From assembly GCA_964573105.1 (NCBI GenBank), contig CAZNIS010000020.1:1-64000 (forward strand): a stretch of DNA of 64,000 nt, given 5' to 3'. Origin of the DNA: CAKZSB01 sp964573105 (lineage in GTDB: Bacteria; Pseudomonadota; Gammaproteobacteria; Granulosicoccales; Granulosicoccaceae). Below the pieces are notes generated by a model. The model worked only from the letters and a program-made list of their open reading frames with translations. It did no database searches and was not told the DNA's origin. A program made the translations under genes and the position numbers. This document shows, piece after piece, positions 53,517 through 63,050 of the stretch. Positions within the stretch are counted from its first letter, which is position 1; each line of letters begins with the position of its first letter.

Positions 53517-54008
53517 TCAGGTTTGCACGTCTCCGACGCGCAAGCTGTGTGTCATGCGTATCGCGTTTTCACGCTGCTGATAATAACCCTGAATGCGTTC
53601 GGTCTCGGTGTAACCGTGCGCCTGGTAGAAACGCTTCGCAGTGCGGTTGGATTCGCGCAGCTCCAGCTGGCAACGATCGAGACCGGCCGTGATGGCGCAG
53701 GTCTCCAGCCACGCCAGCAAACTGTGGCCGACGCCGCGCTTGCGCCACAGGGGGTCGACCGCCAGCAGGTTGAGATGGGCGGCGCGACTGCCGTAGAACA
53801 TGATGCCAAAACCGACCAGTTCGCCGTCCAGGTGGGCGGAGATCACGTTGATGTCCGGTGCTGCCATGCAGCGGACGACGCGTTGTGGCGTCCAGCTCCA
53901 GGTCAGGCCATGTTCAATGGTATCGCGCGACAAACTGGCGATACGGTGCGCATCACTGGGCCGTGACAGTGCTATCTGCAATGAGCGATCAGTCAATGGA
54001 TTGTCCAA
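53517..54008 (-). CDS. GNAT-family N-acetyltransferase
   Basis: About 163 residues if a TTG at 54008 is used; other TTG codons at 53981 and 54212 are possible, and no ATG suits the domain start. The acetyl-CoA-binding segment LAVDPLWRKRGVGHSLLAWLE (R/Q-x-x-G-x-G/A pattern) and the following LRESNRTAKRFYQAHGYTE are classical. Transfers an acetyl group to an amine; substrate unknown. The N-terminus is uncertain and there is no good Shine-Dalgarno sequence. Confidence 0.82.
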   Translation of the reverse strand: MDNPLTDRSLQIALSRPSDAHRIASLSRDTIEHGLTWSWTPQRVVRCMAAPDINVISAHLDGELVGFGIMFYGSRAAHLNLLAVDPLWRKRGVGHSLLAWLETCAITAGLDRCQLELRESNRTAKRFYQAHGYTETERIQGYYQQRENAIRMTHSLRVGDVQT

Positions 54009-54227
54009 AAATGGAACATTTTGTATCGTTTGTATTACAAAATGTGGGTTCAGGTCAAACTTATAACCATTACGAAACCCCCGCTGGCCGCTCGCACTGA
54101 TGCGGCGGCCGCGCTCAGGATAGAAACAGGCACTTCGAGCTGATTCGCAAGACCGAGTTCCTCGCAGGTGGGCACTGTGCAGCCATACAGGAATCGGCCG
54201 CTGTAGTAGCAAAGGTCAACGAATCAG

Positions 54228-54797
54228 GTGCTGCAAGTGGAAATAGCTGATCTCGCCCAGTCGGGCGGCGCACAGTTAGGCCCGACGATCTGGGTTGTAG
54301 CAGGGGCACTCGCGCTCGCGGTCGCAGGGGCATTGGTCGCGGTTATGCGTCTAACCGGACGAGTGAACACGCTGACTGGCGATAATCAGGATTTGCGTCA
54401 CGCGATCCACGATCTGCGCGAGCGCCTGGATGTGACGGCTGAGCAATTGGAATACAACCAGCAGCTGCAGCGATCACACTTAGGCCAGATTGCAGACTTT
54501 CTGGAACTAGGACACTCCCCTGACTACGCGGCCTTGCGCGCGACAGATGCTCCATTGCCCGATGCCACGCTGCCGGATGTCGATCTGCATGCTACAGATG
54601 ACTACAACGGTGAGCCGCTGATCAACGCGGATCCTTCCCGCGTGGTGCCTGATTCCCGGCCCGAACCCGATCTTCTCGCGCAGGTGAAACCGCTCTCCGC
54701 AGAAATGGGTGATGTAGCAGATGAGTCCGGTGTCGATCCAGATCGCGTTGCCAATGAGTGGTATGCGCGCGATTCGGCGAACGGCCGTCAGGCCTGA
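54228..54797 (+). CDS. Single-pass membrane protein with coiled coil, unknown function
   Basis: 189 residues, GTG start (a second GTG at 54237 is possible). One transmembrane helix (IWVVAGALALAVAGALVAV) is followed by a coiled coil (LTGDNQDLRHAIHDLRERLDVTAEQLEYNQQL) and an acidic, Pro/Asp-rich tail. It vaguely resembles YhcB/DUF1043 or ZipA-like anchors but lacks their conserved motifs. Unrecognised family. It lies 81 bp upstream of the DUF1992 gene. Confidence 0.6.
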   Translation: MLQVEIADLAQSGGAQLGPTIWVVAGALALAVAGALVAVMRLTGRVNTLTGDNQDLRHAIHDLRERLDVTAEQLEYNQQLQRSHLGQIADFLELGHSPDYAALRATDAPLPDATLPDVDLHATDDYNGEPLINADPSRVVPDSRPEPDLLAQVKPLSAEMGDVADESGVDPDRVANEWYARDSANGRQA

Positions 54798-54877
54798 GTG
54801 CACATGCTGGTGATCTCGCGGTAGTTCATGCGAGAATCTCGCAAAGTGCACTATGCAGGACGATTACACCTATTGTG

Positions 54878-55264
54878 ATGTTGCTCGATCAATTGGCCGA
54901 GGCCAAAATTCGCGAAGCCAATGCGCGCGGTGAACTGAGCAATTTGCCCGGCGAGGGCAAGCCGTTGGACCTGACCGACGATCCGCTTGTCGATCCGTCG
55001 ATGGCAGCGATCAACCGAGTGCTGAAAAACGCCGGTTTTCTCCCACCTCAGGTGCAGCAGCTGGCTGATCTGGAATCGGCGCTGCAATTAATTGAAGGCA
55101 CTGCTTGCCCAGAGGCGCGCCGCCGCCAATTGATGCGATTGCGCTTGCAGCTCGGACAATTGCAGCAGGATAGAAGCCTGCCGGCTGCGATGCGGCGCGC
55201 CGGTTGGCTTAATGCCTGGGCCTTGCGTCTGCAGCGAATCGAGTCAGAAACCACCGCTTCGTAG
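54878..55264 (+). CDS. DUF1992 (DnaJ-homologue C28-like) protein
   Basis: 128 residues from the ATG at 54878 (GTG at 54875 is equally possible). The family core IREANARGELSNLPGEGKPLDLTDDPLVDPSMAAINRVLKNAGF is nearly textbook, followed by a helical Arg/Leu-rich region. DUF1992 proteins are small cytoplasmic proteins named after a human DnaJ-like homologue; role unknown. Confidence 0.88.
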   Translation: MLLDQLAEAKIREANARGELSNLPGEGKPLDLTDDPLVDPSMAAINRVLKNAGFLPPQVQQLADLESALQLIEGTACPEARRRQLMRLRLQLGQLQQDRSLPAAMRRAGWLNAWALRLQRIESETTAS

Positions 55265-55521
55265 TTCCCTTCATCTATCCGCATTGTGAATGTGTACCGA
55301 TTCCAATGCCTATTCTGGTGATCCCCGTCTAAAGAATGAGCAACGAGTATGTCAATTAGTTGACGCTCTGTTCGCGTCTATTTACCATTCTCCGACTGTG
55401 TGCTCCATCGACTTATCAACCAGTGGGTTGTTAAGATCGTGTACGACTTGTAGTCGATCGACGTCTGATGGAGTCACCGCCGCGCGCTGTTGTGTGGCGG
55501 TATTTTGTGACGGAGGGTGTT

Positions 55522-56235
55522 ATGCCAACTCATTCTTTCAAGCGGGTGCTACGCGGTGTTTCAGTGCTGGTGCTGGCGGCGACCGCGGGCTTTGCCGGTA
55601 GCGCACAAGCGGCCAAAATGGGCGTACGCGTTCTGGACGCCACCAGTGGATTGCCTGTGCCATTTGCCTCTGTTTGCCTGGGTACGGCTGACAAGCCGGC
55701 GCTGTTTGGCACCGGGGTAACCTCCTACAACGGCATTGCCTTGTACGACAATGTGCCGGATCGATCACTGTTGATCACGGTGTCGAAAAAGAACTTTCGT
55801 GGTATCAGTCTGCAAAAACCGCCCAAAGGCGACAATATCGTTCTCGATGTGCTGGTCACCGAAGGGTTGTCGAGCAAGAAATGTCGCGCGCTGAAGATGG
55901 TGGATTTCGACAGCGGTATCACCAATGAATATCAGAAGTCTGAATGGCCCATGCGCATCACCGGGCAGACTTATTTCCCCGCTGGTCGCGATGGCATGTC
56001 GTTTCTGACTTATGCCACTGGTAAACCCACGCACTATCGCGTCAGTACTGACAAACATTTTCGCGATGCCGAATGGCTGCCCTTCAGCGACGTCATCCAC
56101 TTCTCGCCCAGGCAGTCAGACTACGGCAAAACCAGCCTGTATTTCCAGTTGCGTAAGACGATTGAAGTTGAAGGTGCTGTCATTGAGAGTGTGTCGGTTG
56201 TAACCAGTCGCACGGTTAACATCTCTCGCTCGTAA
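55522..56235 (+). CDS. Secreted protein with N-terminal carboxypeptidase-regulatory-like domain
   Basis: 237 residues, ATG at 55522 with GGAGGG six bases upstream. Signal peptide (MPTHSFKRVLRGVSVLVLAA to AQA), then a beta-rich domain with GVRVLDATSGLPVPFASVCL and ITVSKKNFRGISL, resembling carboxypeptidase regulatory-like (transthyretin-like) folds, and an unassigned C-terminal half (PMRITGQTYFPAGRDGMSF). Periplasmic or surface protein of unknown role. A rho-independent terminator follows. Confidence 0.7.
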   Translation: MPTHSFKRVLRGVSVLVLAATAGFAGSAQAAKMGVRVLDATSGLPVPFASVCLGTADKPALFGTGVTSYNGIALYDNVPDRSLLITVSKKNFRGISLQKPPKGDNIVLDVLVTEGLSSKKCRALKMVDFDSGITNEYQKSEWPMRITGQTYFPAGRDGMSFLTYATGKPTHYRVSTDKHFRDAEWLPFSDVIHFSPRQSDYGKTSLYFQLRKTIEVEGAVIESVSVVTSRTVNISRS

Positions 56236-56312
56236 GATTTATAAAAAATAAAAATAACGATGGTGTGCCTGGTCATTGCCAGCGCCACACCTTTTATCAC
56301 TCCCCCGGTGAT

Positions 56313-56344
56313 GGTGGCGCGAGTTTGTCGCGTCACCTTTTTTT
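56313..56344 (+). terminator. Rho-independent terminator of the secreted-protein gene
   Basis: Stem GGTG-G-CGCGA / TCGCG-T-CACC with a five-base loop, followed by seven T. It overlaps the last codons of the Trm112 gene on the opposite strand. A second, weaker hairpin precedes it at 56262-56295. Confidence 0.8.
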
Positions 56345-56527
56345 CAGAGATTCTATTTCTTCAAGGCTCAGTGATCGGGCGTCCGTCTCCAGCATAACCG
56401 GAATGCCGTTTCTGATCGGGAATGCCAGCCCGGCCTGTTTGCTCCATAACTCGTCATTGATCTGAACCAGTTTGCCCTTGGTGACCGGGCAGACCAGGAT
56501 GTCGAGAATACGTCTGTCGAGTTTCAA
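56333..56527 (-). CDS. Trm112-family protein (YcaR-like)
   Basis: 64 residues. Typical MKLDRRILDILVCPVTKGKL start and PIRNGIPVMLETDARSL. Small zinc-ribbon-like partner of methyltransferases in eukaryotes and archaea; bacterial YcaR is often next to lpxK/kdsB but not here. The 5' end is 29 bp downstream of the FNR gene on the same strand. Confidence 0.9.
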   Translation of the reverse strand: MKLDRRILDILVCPVTKGKLVQINDELWSKQAGLAFPIRNGIPVMLETDARSLSLEEIESLKKR

Positions 56528-56556
56528 TTTATCTCCCCTGTTGTTCTTTGGTCGGC

Positions 56557-57585
56557 TTAGGCAACGCCGAGTCGTGCACGCAATTCAGTGCTGGTAGTGG
56601 TGTATTGCAGATGAATCGGTTTTTCCGGTCGCATGCGCGCCGCGATGGCAAAGGCCGCCAGTGTCGCTTCATGAAAACCGCACAATATGAGTTTTCGCTT
56701 GGCCGGATACTGGTTGACGTCTCCTACAACGTATAGGCCGGGAATGGCGCTTTCAAAGGTGCCAGGGTCAACGTCGATGCGGCTGCCGGTATCGGCAAGC
56801 CCCCAGTGTTCAAATGAGACGAGCTTGGGTGATGTGCCCTGCTTAACCAATATCAGGTCGGCATCGATGCTTGTTGATTCAGTGCGCGACAATTGAATCT
56901 GCAGGCTGCTAAGGGTGTTGCCACTGGTGGTGAAATCGGCAATCTTGCCTTTCAGCGCGCTGATGGTGTTCGCGGCGATTGCGCGCTGCAGTCTATCGCT
57001 GAGATCGTCATCAATGGCCAGCCTGCGCGTGCGGTGCAGCAGCGTGACGTGGGCAGTGTCGGCCAGCGCCAGCGCCAGCGCCTGCGATACGGCTTGCTCA
57101 CCGTCGCCGCAAACCACTATGTTGGCATCGCTTGAGTCCACGTGGTTAAGGTTGTCGTAGAAAACCTGGCGATTGTCGAATTGTTCGATACCGTCGGTTT
57201 TCAGCCGCACCGGCGAAAAGGCACCCACACCTACCGCCAGTACGACGCATTTGGCCTCGAAGGTGTCGCCGCTGGTAGTGATGGTGAAACCCTCTTCTGC
57301 GCGGCCTGTGATTGTCGATACGCTGGTGTTGTAGTGAAACGGCGTGTCGAATGGCCTGAGTTGTTCAAGCAATTGCACGATCAGCTGATCGGCCCGGGTG
57401 TGGACTGTACCGGGGATGTCATAGATGGGTTTGTCGGGGTAGAGCTCGGCGCACTGTCCGCCCGGGTGTGGCAAGGCCTCGACGATGCGACAGGAGACCC
57501 CAAGCAGCCCCAGTTCAAATGCCTGAAACAGCCCGCAGGGGCCAGCGCCGATAATCAGCACATCGGTTTCGATTACGGCGGGCAT
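56557..57585 (-). CDS. Type 2 ferredoxin/flavodoxin-NADP reductase (thioredoxin-reductase-like)
   Basis: 342 residues. FAD motif GAGPCGLFQAFELG, the type-2 FNR segment GGQCAELYPDKPIYDIPG, an NADPH motif VVCGDGEQAVSQALALA, and the C-terminal GDVNQYPAKRKLILCGFHEATLAAF. No CxxC disulphide centre, as expected for YumC-type enzymes. Passes electrons between NADPH and ferredoxin or flavodoxin. Overlaps the phosphatase gene upstream by 13 bp. Confidence 0.9.
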   Translation of the reverse strand: MPAVIETDVLIIGAGPCGLFQAFELGLLGVSCRIVEALPHPGGQCAELYPDKPIYDIPGTVHTRADQLIVQLLEQLRPFDTPFHYNTSVSTITGRAEEGFTITTSGDTFEAKCVVLAVGVGAFSPVRLKTDGIEQFDNRQVFYDNLNHVDSSDANIVVCGDGEQAVSQALALALADTAHVTLLHRTRRLAIDDDLSDRLQRAIAANTISALKGKIADFTTSGNTLSSLQIQLSRTESTSIDADLILVKQGTSPKLVSFEHWGLADTGSRIDVDPGTFESAIPGLYVVGDVNQYPAKRKLILCGFHEATLAAFAIAARMRPEKPIHLQYTTTSTELRARLGVA

Positions 57586-58229
57586 GACGGTTCTCGTGGC
57601 AAAGCGGGCATTGTAGCTGACCCCTGATCAAGGTGCGCACTGTCGCCCCAGCACTCCATGCTCCACAAATCCAGCTCAAAGCGAAAGCGGCAGATCGCGG
57701 TATTGGCGCAACGCAGTCGATTGCCGTTTTGCGGGCAATTGAATACGAAACTGAACATCGCCAGCAACACGCCCGCATGGGCGACGACGGCGATGGTGTC
57801 GTCGCGGTGTTGCGACGCCAGCTTTTTGATGCCCGCGATAACACGGTCCTGAAACTGGCGTCGCGACTCTCCGCCCTGGATCGGAAGATTTGGATCGTCC
57901 GATTTCCACGCCGCGTGCAGTTGCGGGTAGTGCGATTTGCGCTGCTGCTTGGACAACCCCTGCAGAACACCACCGTGCCTTTCGCGCAGCCAGCCGTGTT
58001 GAACTGGCTGGCGGCTGCCGGGTTGTCGGGAGCAAATGGCCTCAGCGGTCAGGACCGCGCGCTGCAGATCGCTGGCGTAGAAGCAATCGATGGGCTCGCA
58101 GGCCAGTCGCTCGGCGACGGCGGCTGCCTGGATATGGCCGAGGTCTGACAACGGGCTGTCGATCTGGCCTGTCAGTTGGCCCGAGATGTTGGCCGCGCTC
58201 TGGGCGTGGCGAATCATGATCAATTGCAT
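57573..58229 (-). CDS. Histidine phosphatase (phosphoglycerate mutase-like)
   Basis: 218 residues. Phosphohistidine motif MIRHAQSAAN (His8) with the second catalytic His in VVAHAGVLLAMF, plus ASDLQRAVLTAEAI. Removes phosphate from an unknown small substrate. The C-terminal ~13 residues overlap the reductase gene. Translational coupling with the reductase is likely. Confidence 0.88.
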   Translation of the reverse strand: MQLIMIRHAQSAANISGQLTGQIDSPLSDLGHIQAAAVAERLACEPIDCFYASDLQRAVLTAEAICSRQPGSRQPVQHGWLRERHGGVLQGLSKQQRKSHYPQLHAAWKSDDPNLPIQGGESRRQFQDRVIAGIKKLASQHRDDTIAVVAHAGVLLAMFSFVFNCPQNGNRLRCANTAICRFRFELDLWSMECWGDSAHLDQGSATMPALPREPSCPP

Positions 58230-58484
58230 AGAGGGACTGTCGGCCGCGAACCAGGCGCTGGGATTCTACAATGGAAACCCTTGAGTCGGCGCGTCGGTGA
58301 AAAAGGGCGGCGAATTGTCTGCGACAGCCGCCGGGCTGATCGGGCAGACTGCAGTGATAACTTGCGCTGTGTCGTCATTCTGCCGTCATCGGCTGCTGGC
58401 GGCGATATATACTCGGGGCACTTAAATTTGCCGGCGTTTCACTGGCCGGCGTGTCGGCGTCCACTTATCCAAGCTGCACTCACT

Positions 58485-59735
58485 ATGCGATATTCAGCGT
58501 TTTCGATCCTGAAACAGGGCCTCAGTGGTCATCGTGGCTGGACCCGCGCCTGGCGCGATCCCGATCCGAAACCCAACTACGATGTGATCATCATCGGTGG
58601 TGGTGGCCACGGCCTGGCAACCGCCTACTATCTGGCCAAGGTACACGGCATCACGGATGTTGCGGTGATCGAAAAGGGCTGGATTGGCGGTGGTAACGTC
58701 GGGCGCAACACCACGATCATTCGCTCCAACTACATGTTCCCGTCGAACACCTATTTCTACGAGCACTCCATGAAACTCTGGGAGGGGCTGGAACAGGACT
58801 TCAACTTCAATGCGATGGTCAGCCAGCGTGGCGTGATCAACCTCTATCACTCCGATGCCCAACGCGATGCATTTGCCCGCCGTGGCAACGCGATGCGGCT
58901 GGCCGGCGTCGATGCGGAACTGCTCGATGCCGACGAAGTGCGCCGCATGGTACCGCTGCTGGATTTCGACAACGCGCGCTTTCCCATTGAAGGCGGCCTG
59001 CTGCAGCCGCGCGGTGGCACGGTGCGCCACGATGCAGTGGCCTGGGGTTATGCGCGCGGCGCCGACAGTCGCGGCGTCGATATTATTCAAAACTGCGAGG
59101 TCACTGGCATCGAGATGAAAAATGGCCGGGCGGTGGCGGTGCAGACCACGCGCGGTCGCATCGGCGCCAACAAGATCGGCTCGGCGGTGGCTGGCCACAC
59201 ATCAAAGATTGCCCAGATGGTGGGGCTGGAACTGCCACTCGAGAGCCACGTTCTGCAGGCCTTTGTCAGTGAGGGTATCAAGCCGCATCTGGATACCGTG
59301 GTCACGTTTGGCGCCGGTCACTTTTATATCAGTCAGTCCGATAAGGGCGGCCTCGTCTACGGCGGTGATCTCGATGGCTACAACTCTTACGCCCAGCGCG
59401 GCAACTTGCCAATGATGGAACACGTGATGGCTGGCGGCATGGCGATCATGCCGTCGATCGGGCGCGTGCGAATGCTGCGTCACTGGGGTGGAGTGATGGA
59501 CATGACCATGGATGGCAGCCCGTTTATCTGCCGCACACCGGTCGACGGCTTCTATCTCAACGGTGGCTGGTGTTACGGCGGATTCAAGGCGACGCCGGCG
59601 TCGGGCTGGTGCTTTGCGCATACCATCGCCACCGAAGAGCCGCACGAGTACAACCGCGATTTCACGATCGAGCGTTTTGCCGAAGGCCGCATGATCGATG
59701 AAAAAGGCGTTGGCCCGAACCCCTGGATTCAGTAA
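58485..59735 (+). CDS. soxB: Sarcosine oxidase subunit beta
   Basis: 416 residues from the ATG at 58485. FAD motif DVIIIGGGGHGLATAYYL (GxGxxG). His182 in GTVRHDAVAWG is in the context of the histidine that covalently binds FMN in heterotetrameric sarcosine oxidases. The end WCYGGFKATPASGWCFAHTI is typical. Oxidises sarcosine (N-methylglycine) to glycine, passing the methylene to THF with SoxA. First gene of soxBDAG. Confidence 0.93.
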   Translation: MRYSAFSILKQGLSGHRGWTRAWRDPDPKPNYDVIIIGGGGHGLATAYYLAKVHGITDVAVIEKGWIGGGNVGRNTTIIRSNYMFPSNTYFYEHSMKLWEGLEQDFNFNAMVSQRGVINLYHSDAQRDAFARRGNAMRLAGVDAELLDADEVRRMVPLLDFDNARFPIEGGLLQPRGGTVRHDAVAWGYARGADSRGVDIIQNCEVTGIEMKNGRAVAVQTTRGRIGANKIGSAVAGHTSKIAQMVGLELPLESHVLQAFVSEGIKPHLDTVVTFGAGHFYISQSDKGGLVYGGDLDGYNSYAQRGNLPMMEHVMAGGMAIMPSIGRVRMLRHWGGVMDMTMDGSPFICRTPVDGFYLNGGWCYGGFKATPASGWCFAHTIATEEPHEYNRDFTIERFAEGRMIDEKGVGPNPWIQ

Positions 59736-59805
59736 CCGCCACCGCGTTGGCAAAACCATTGAATCGCAGCGCCACTATGGTGCGCGTTCGACAGAGACTT
59801 AAGTC

Positions 59806-60081
59806 ATGCATCAAATTCAATGTCCCTGGTGCGGTGTGCGGGATGAGGCAGAGTTTCAATACAAGGGCGACGCCACCGTGGTGCGCCCCACCGACGACAC
59901 CGACGAGGCTGGTTTTTTCCGCTACGTCTACCTGCGCGATAACCCCAAGGGATGGCACACCGAGTGGTGGCACCACGTGGCCGGTTGTCGGCAATTTGTC
60001 AAAGTGGTGCGAAATACACTCACCCATGAAATATCGACATCCGGTACGCCGGCCGACACACTAGAGGTGCCAGAGTCATGA
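59806..60081 (+). CDS. soxD: Sarcosine oxidase subunit delta
   Basis: 91 residues. Zinc ligands Cys6 and Cys9 (CPWCG), with His57 and Cys61 (HHVAGC) completing the three-Cys/one-His site. Structural subunit of heterotetrameric sarcosine oxidase. Overlaps soxA by four bases (ATGA). Confidence 0.93.
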   Translation: MHQIQCPWCGVRDEAEFQYKGDATVVRPTDDTDEAGFFRYVYLRDNPKGWHTEWWHHVAGCRQFVKVVRNTLTHEISTSGTPADTLEVPES

Positions 60082-63050
60082 GTGTGGGCGGCAAGCGACT
60101 CGATCAGGGCGGTGCCATCGATCGGCAGCGCACAGTGGAATTCACCTTTGACGGGGTGAGCTATAACGGTCATCAAGGCGATACGCTGGCGTCAGCACTG
60201 CTCGCCAACGGTGTACGGCTGTTTGGCCGAAGCTTTAAATATCACCGCCCGCGCGGTCTGCTCGGCATCGGATTCGAGGAGCCGAATGCGCTCGTTGAAC
60301 TACGCAGTGGTGCGCGCGCCGAGCCCAACACGCGTGCAACAGGCATTGAAATTTTCGATGGCATGGAGGCGAAAAGCCAGAATCGATTTCCGTCACTGGC
60401 TTTTGATCTGCTAGGGGTCAATCAGTTGTTCGGGCGTTTTTTCACCGCCGGTTTTTACTACAAAACCTTTATGTGGCCGGCCGGCTTCTGGGAGCCTGTC
60501 TATGAAAAGCTGATTCGCCGCGCCGCCGGTCTTGGTACCGCGTCGCGCGAATCCGATCCCGATCATTACGAGCACAGCCACGCGCACTGCGATGTATTGG
60601 TCGTGGGCACAGGTCCGGCTGGCTTGATGGCGGCGCTGACCGCTGCACAGACCGGTGCGCGCGTGATGGTGCTGGAAGATCGCGCCTGGGTGGGCGGCAT
60701 GCTCGCGTTCGAAGATCAAAAGATCGAGGGCGCGCCAGCACAGACCTGGGTTGATGCCACACTGCATCAGCTGCAATCGATGGATAACGTGCGTGTGATG
60801 ACGCGCACCACCGCAGTGGGTGTCTACGATGGCAATGTTGTCGTCGGTCTGCAGCGCGTGGCCGATCACGTCGCCGAACCTGGCCTCGGTGATCCCAGGC
60901 AACGGTTGTGGATACTGCGCGCAAAGCAAACCATTTTTGCCACCGGATCAATCGAGCGCCCAATGCTGTTCGGCAATAACGATCTGCCGGGCGTGATGCT
61001 CGCCAGTGCAGTGCGCGGCTACGTGCACCGCTTCGCGGTAACACCCGGCCGGGCAGTGGTCATCGTCACCACCAATGACGATGGCTACAACACCGCGTTT
61101 GCGTTGCACGAAGCCGGTGAGCCCGTCGTGGCCATCGTCGATGCTCGTGACAAGAGTGGTGAGCTGGCGAAAGATCCGTCGACTCTGGGTATCAAGGTCT
61201 ATCGCGGTAGTCTGCCGGTCAAGGCGGTCGGCTGGCAGAGCGTGAAAGGGCTGGTGATTGAAAATGCACAGCAGCAGCGCACAACAATCGACTGTGACTG
61301 CATTGCCGTATCGGGTGGTTTTAATCCGGATGTCAATCTCTATAGTCAAACCGGCCACGCACCGGTTTGGAATGAATCCATTGCCGCTTTTGTTCCGGGC
61401 GATCATCGATCGGGCAGTCAATCGGTCGGTGCCTGCAATGGCGATTTTAGTCTCGCCGATTGTCTGTCTGCCGGTGCGGCCAGTGGCGCCAGCGCAGCTG
61501 CGGTCGCAGGCTTTGCCAGCAGTGCATCGGGTGCAGTGCCATCTGTGCGTGGCGAGCACCCTGGCACCATTGCTGCGGTCTGGCTTGGCCGCTCCGAAGG
61601 CAAGGTATTTGTCGATCTGCAAAACGATGTCACCGCGCAGGATGTGACGCTGGCAGAGCAGGAGGGCTATGTATCAGTAGAACATACCAAGCGCTACACC
61701 ACGCTTGGTATGGCGACCGATCAGGGCAAGACCGCAAACGTCAATGGTATAGCGGTACTGGCTGCCGCGCGTGGACAAGCCATCGCCGATGTCGGCACCA
61801 CCCGTTATCGACCGCCCACAGTGCCGGTAGCGATCGGCGCTTTTGCAGGCCACGAGCGCGGTAAGAACTTTCAGCCGATTCGCAAGACCGCGTTTCACGC
61901 ATGGCATGAAAAAAATGGTGCCGTGTTTGTCGAGGCCGGTCAGTGGCTGCGCGCGCGACACTATCCACTGCCCGGCGAAGACATCATGGCAGCACTCAAA
62001 CGCGAAGCCAAAATGGTGCGTGAGTCGGTGGGTATGTGCGACGTCTCGACACTCGGCAAGATCGAGATATTCGGGCCGGATGCGGCCGAGTTCCTCAATC
62101 GCCTGTACATTAACAACTGGCTGAAACTGCCCATAGGCAAGGCGCGCTACGGCGTTATGCTGCGTGAAGATGGCTACGTCTACGACGATGGCACCACCTC
62201 ACGACTGGGTGAAAATCACTTTTTCATGACCACCACCACGGCCAATGCGGCCGGCGTGCTGGCTCACATGGATTATCACTCGCAGGTGGTCTGGCCCGAC
62301 CTCGATGTGGTTTTTTGTTCAGCCACTGAACAATGGTGCGGCTTTGCACTGGCAGGCCCCAACAGCCGAACAGTGCTTGAAAAAGCCTTGCCTGGTGTCG
62401 ATGTCGGTGATGAGGTGCTACCGTTTATGGGTGTTCTGTCGACCGAGGTCGATGGCATGCCGGTGCGAATATTCCGGATCTCGTTCTCCGGCGAACTTGC
62501 CTATGAAGTCAATGTGCCCTGGGGTTATGGTGTTGCGGCCTGGGAGCGATTCTTCGCCGCCGGTCAGGAACACGGCATCATCGCTTACGGCACCGAGGCG
62601 TTAACCGTATTGCGGATCGAGAAAGGACACGCCGCCGGTCAGGAACTCGATGGTCGCACCACGGCCGCTGACTTGGGGATGGGGCGCATGGCCTCAAAAA
62701 CCAAGAGCTTTATTGGCCAACCGATGTCTCAGCGTGCCGGCATGACCGCGGCAGACAGACCTTCGCTTGTCGGTATCAAGGTGGTCGACAGCAGTCAGCG
62801 TCTGCGAGGTGGTGCGCACCTGTTCGATCGAATAGACGGCGTCGACTCGCGTGGCTCGATCGGGTGGGTGACGTCGGTGACTGACAGCCCGGCGGTCGGG
62901 TGCTGGATTGCGCTGGCTTTTATCAAAGGTGGCAGTGAGCAGATAGGCAAACGCTTCTATGCACACTACCCGCTAAAGGACGAAGTGGTCGAAGTGGAAG
63001 TCTGCTCGCCACACTTTTTTGACCCGGACGGAGAACGATTGCGTGGCTAA
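60078..63050 (+). CDS. soxA: Sarcosine oxidase subunit alpha
   Basis: 990 residues, the expected size. An N-terminal ferredoxin-like segment (VSYNGHQGDTLASALLANGV), an NAD-binding domain with VLVVGTGPAGLMAALTAAQ (about 174), and a C-terminal GcvT-like THF-binding domain (from about 600: FHAWHEKNGAVFVEAGQWLR, ARYGVMLREDGYVYDDGT). Transfers the methylene group of sarcosine to THF, giving 5,10-methylene-THF. Not the thiosulfate SoxA despite the shared symbol. Confidence 0.94.
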   Translation: MSVGGKRLDQGGAIDRQRTVEFTFDGVSYNGHQGDTLASALLANGVRLFGRSFKYHRPRGLLGIGFEEPNALVELRSGARAEPNTRATGIEIFDGMEAKSQNRFPSLAFDLLGVNQLFGRFFTAGFYYKTFMWPAGFWEPVYEKLIRRAAGLGTASRESDPDHYEHSHAHCDVLVVGTGPAGLMAALTAAQTGARVMVLEDRAWVGGMLAFEDQKIEGAPAQTWVDATLHQLQSMDNVRVMTRTTAVGVYDGNVVVGLQRVADHVAEPGLGDPRQRLWILRAKQTIFATGSIERPMLFGNNDLPGVMLASAVRGYVHRFAVTPGRAVVIVTTNDDGYNTAFALHEAGEPVVAIVDARDKSGELAKDPSTLGIKVYRGSLPVKAVGWQSVKGLVIENAQQQRTTIDCDCIAVSGGFNPDVNLYSQTGHAPVWNESIAAFVPGDHRSGSQSVGACNGDFSLADCLSAGAASGASAAAVAGFASSASGAVPSVRGEHPGTIAAVWLGRSEGKVFVDLQNDVTAQDVTLAEQEGYVSVEHTKRYTTLGMATDQGKTANVNGIAVLAAARGQAIADVGTTRYRPPTVPVAIGAFAGHERGKNFQPIRKTAFHAWHEKNGAVFVEAGQWLRARHYPLPGEDIMAALKREAKMVRESVGMCDVSTLGKIEIFGPDAAEFLNRLYINNWLKLPIGKARYGVMLREDGYVYDDGTTSRLGENHFFMTTTTANAAGVLAHMDYHSQVVWPDLDVVFCSATEQWCGFALAGPNSRTVLEKALPGVDVGDEVLPFMGVLSTEVDGMPVRIFRISFSGELAYEVNVPWGYGVAAWERFFAAGQEHGIIAYGTEALTVLRIEKGHAAGQELDGRTTAADLGMGRMASKTKSFIGQPMSQRAGMTAADRPSLVGIKVVDSSQRLRGGAHLFDRIDGVDSRGSIGWVTSVTDSPAVGCWIALAFIKGGSEQIGKRFYAHYPLKDEVVEVEVCSPHFFDPDGERLRG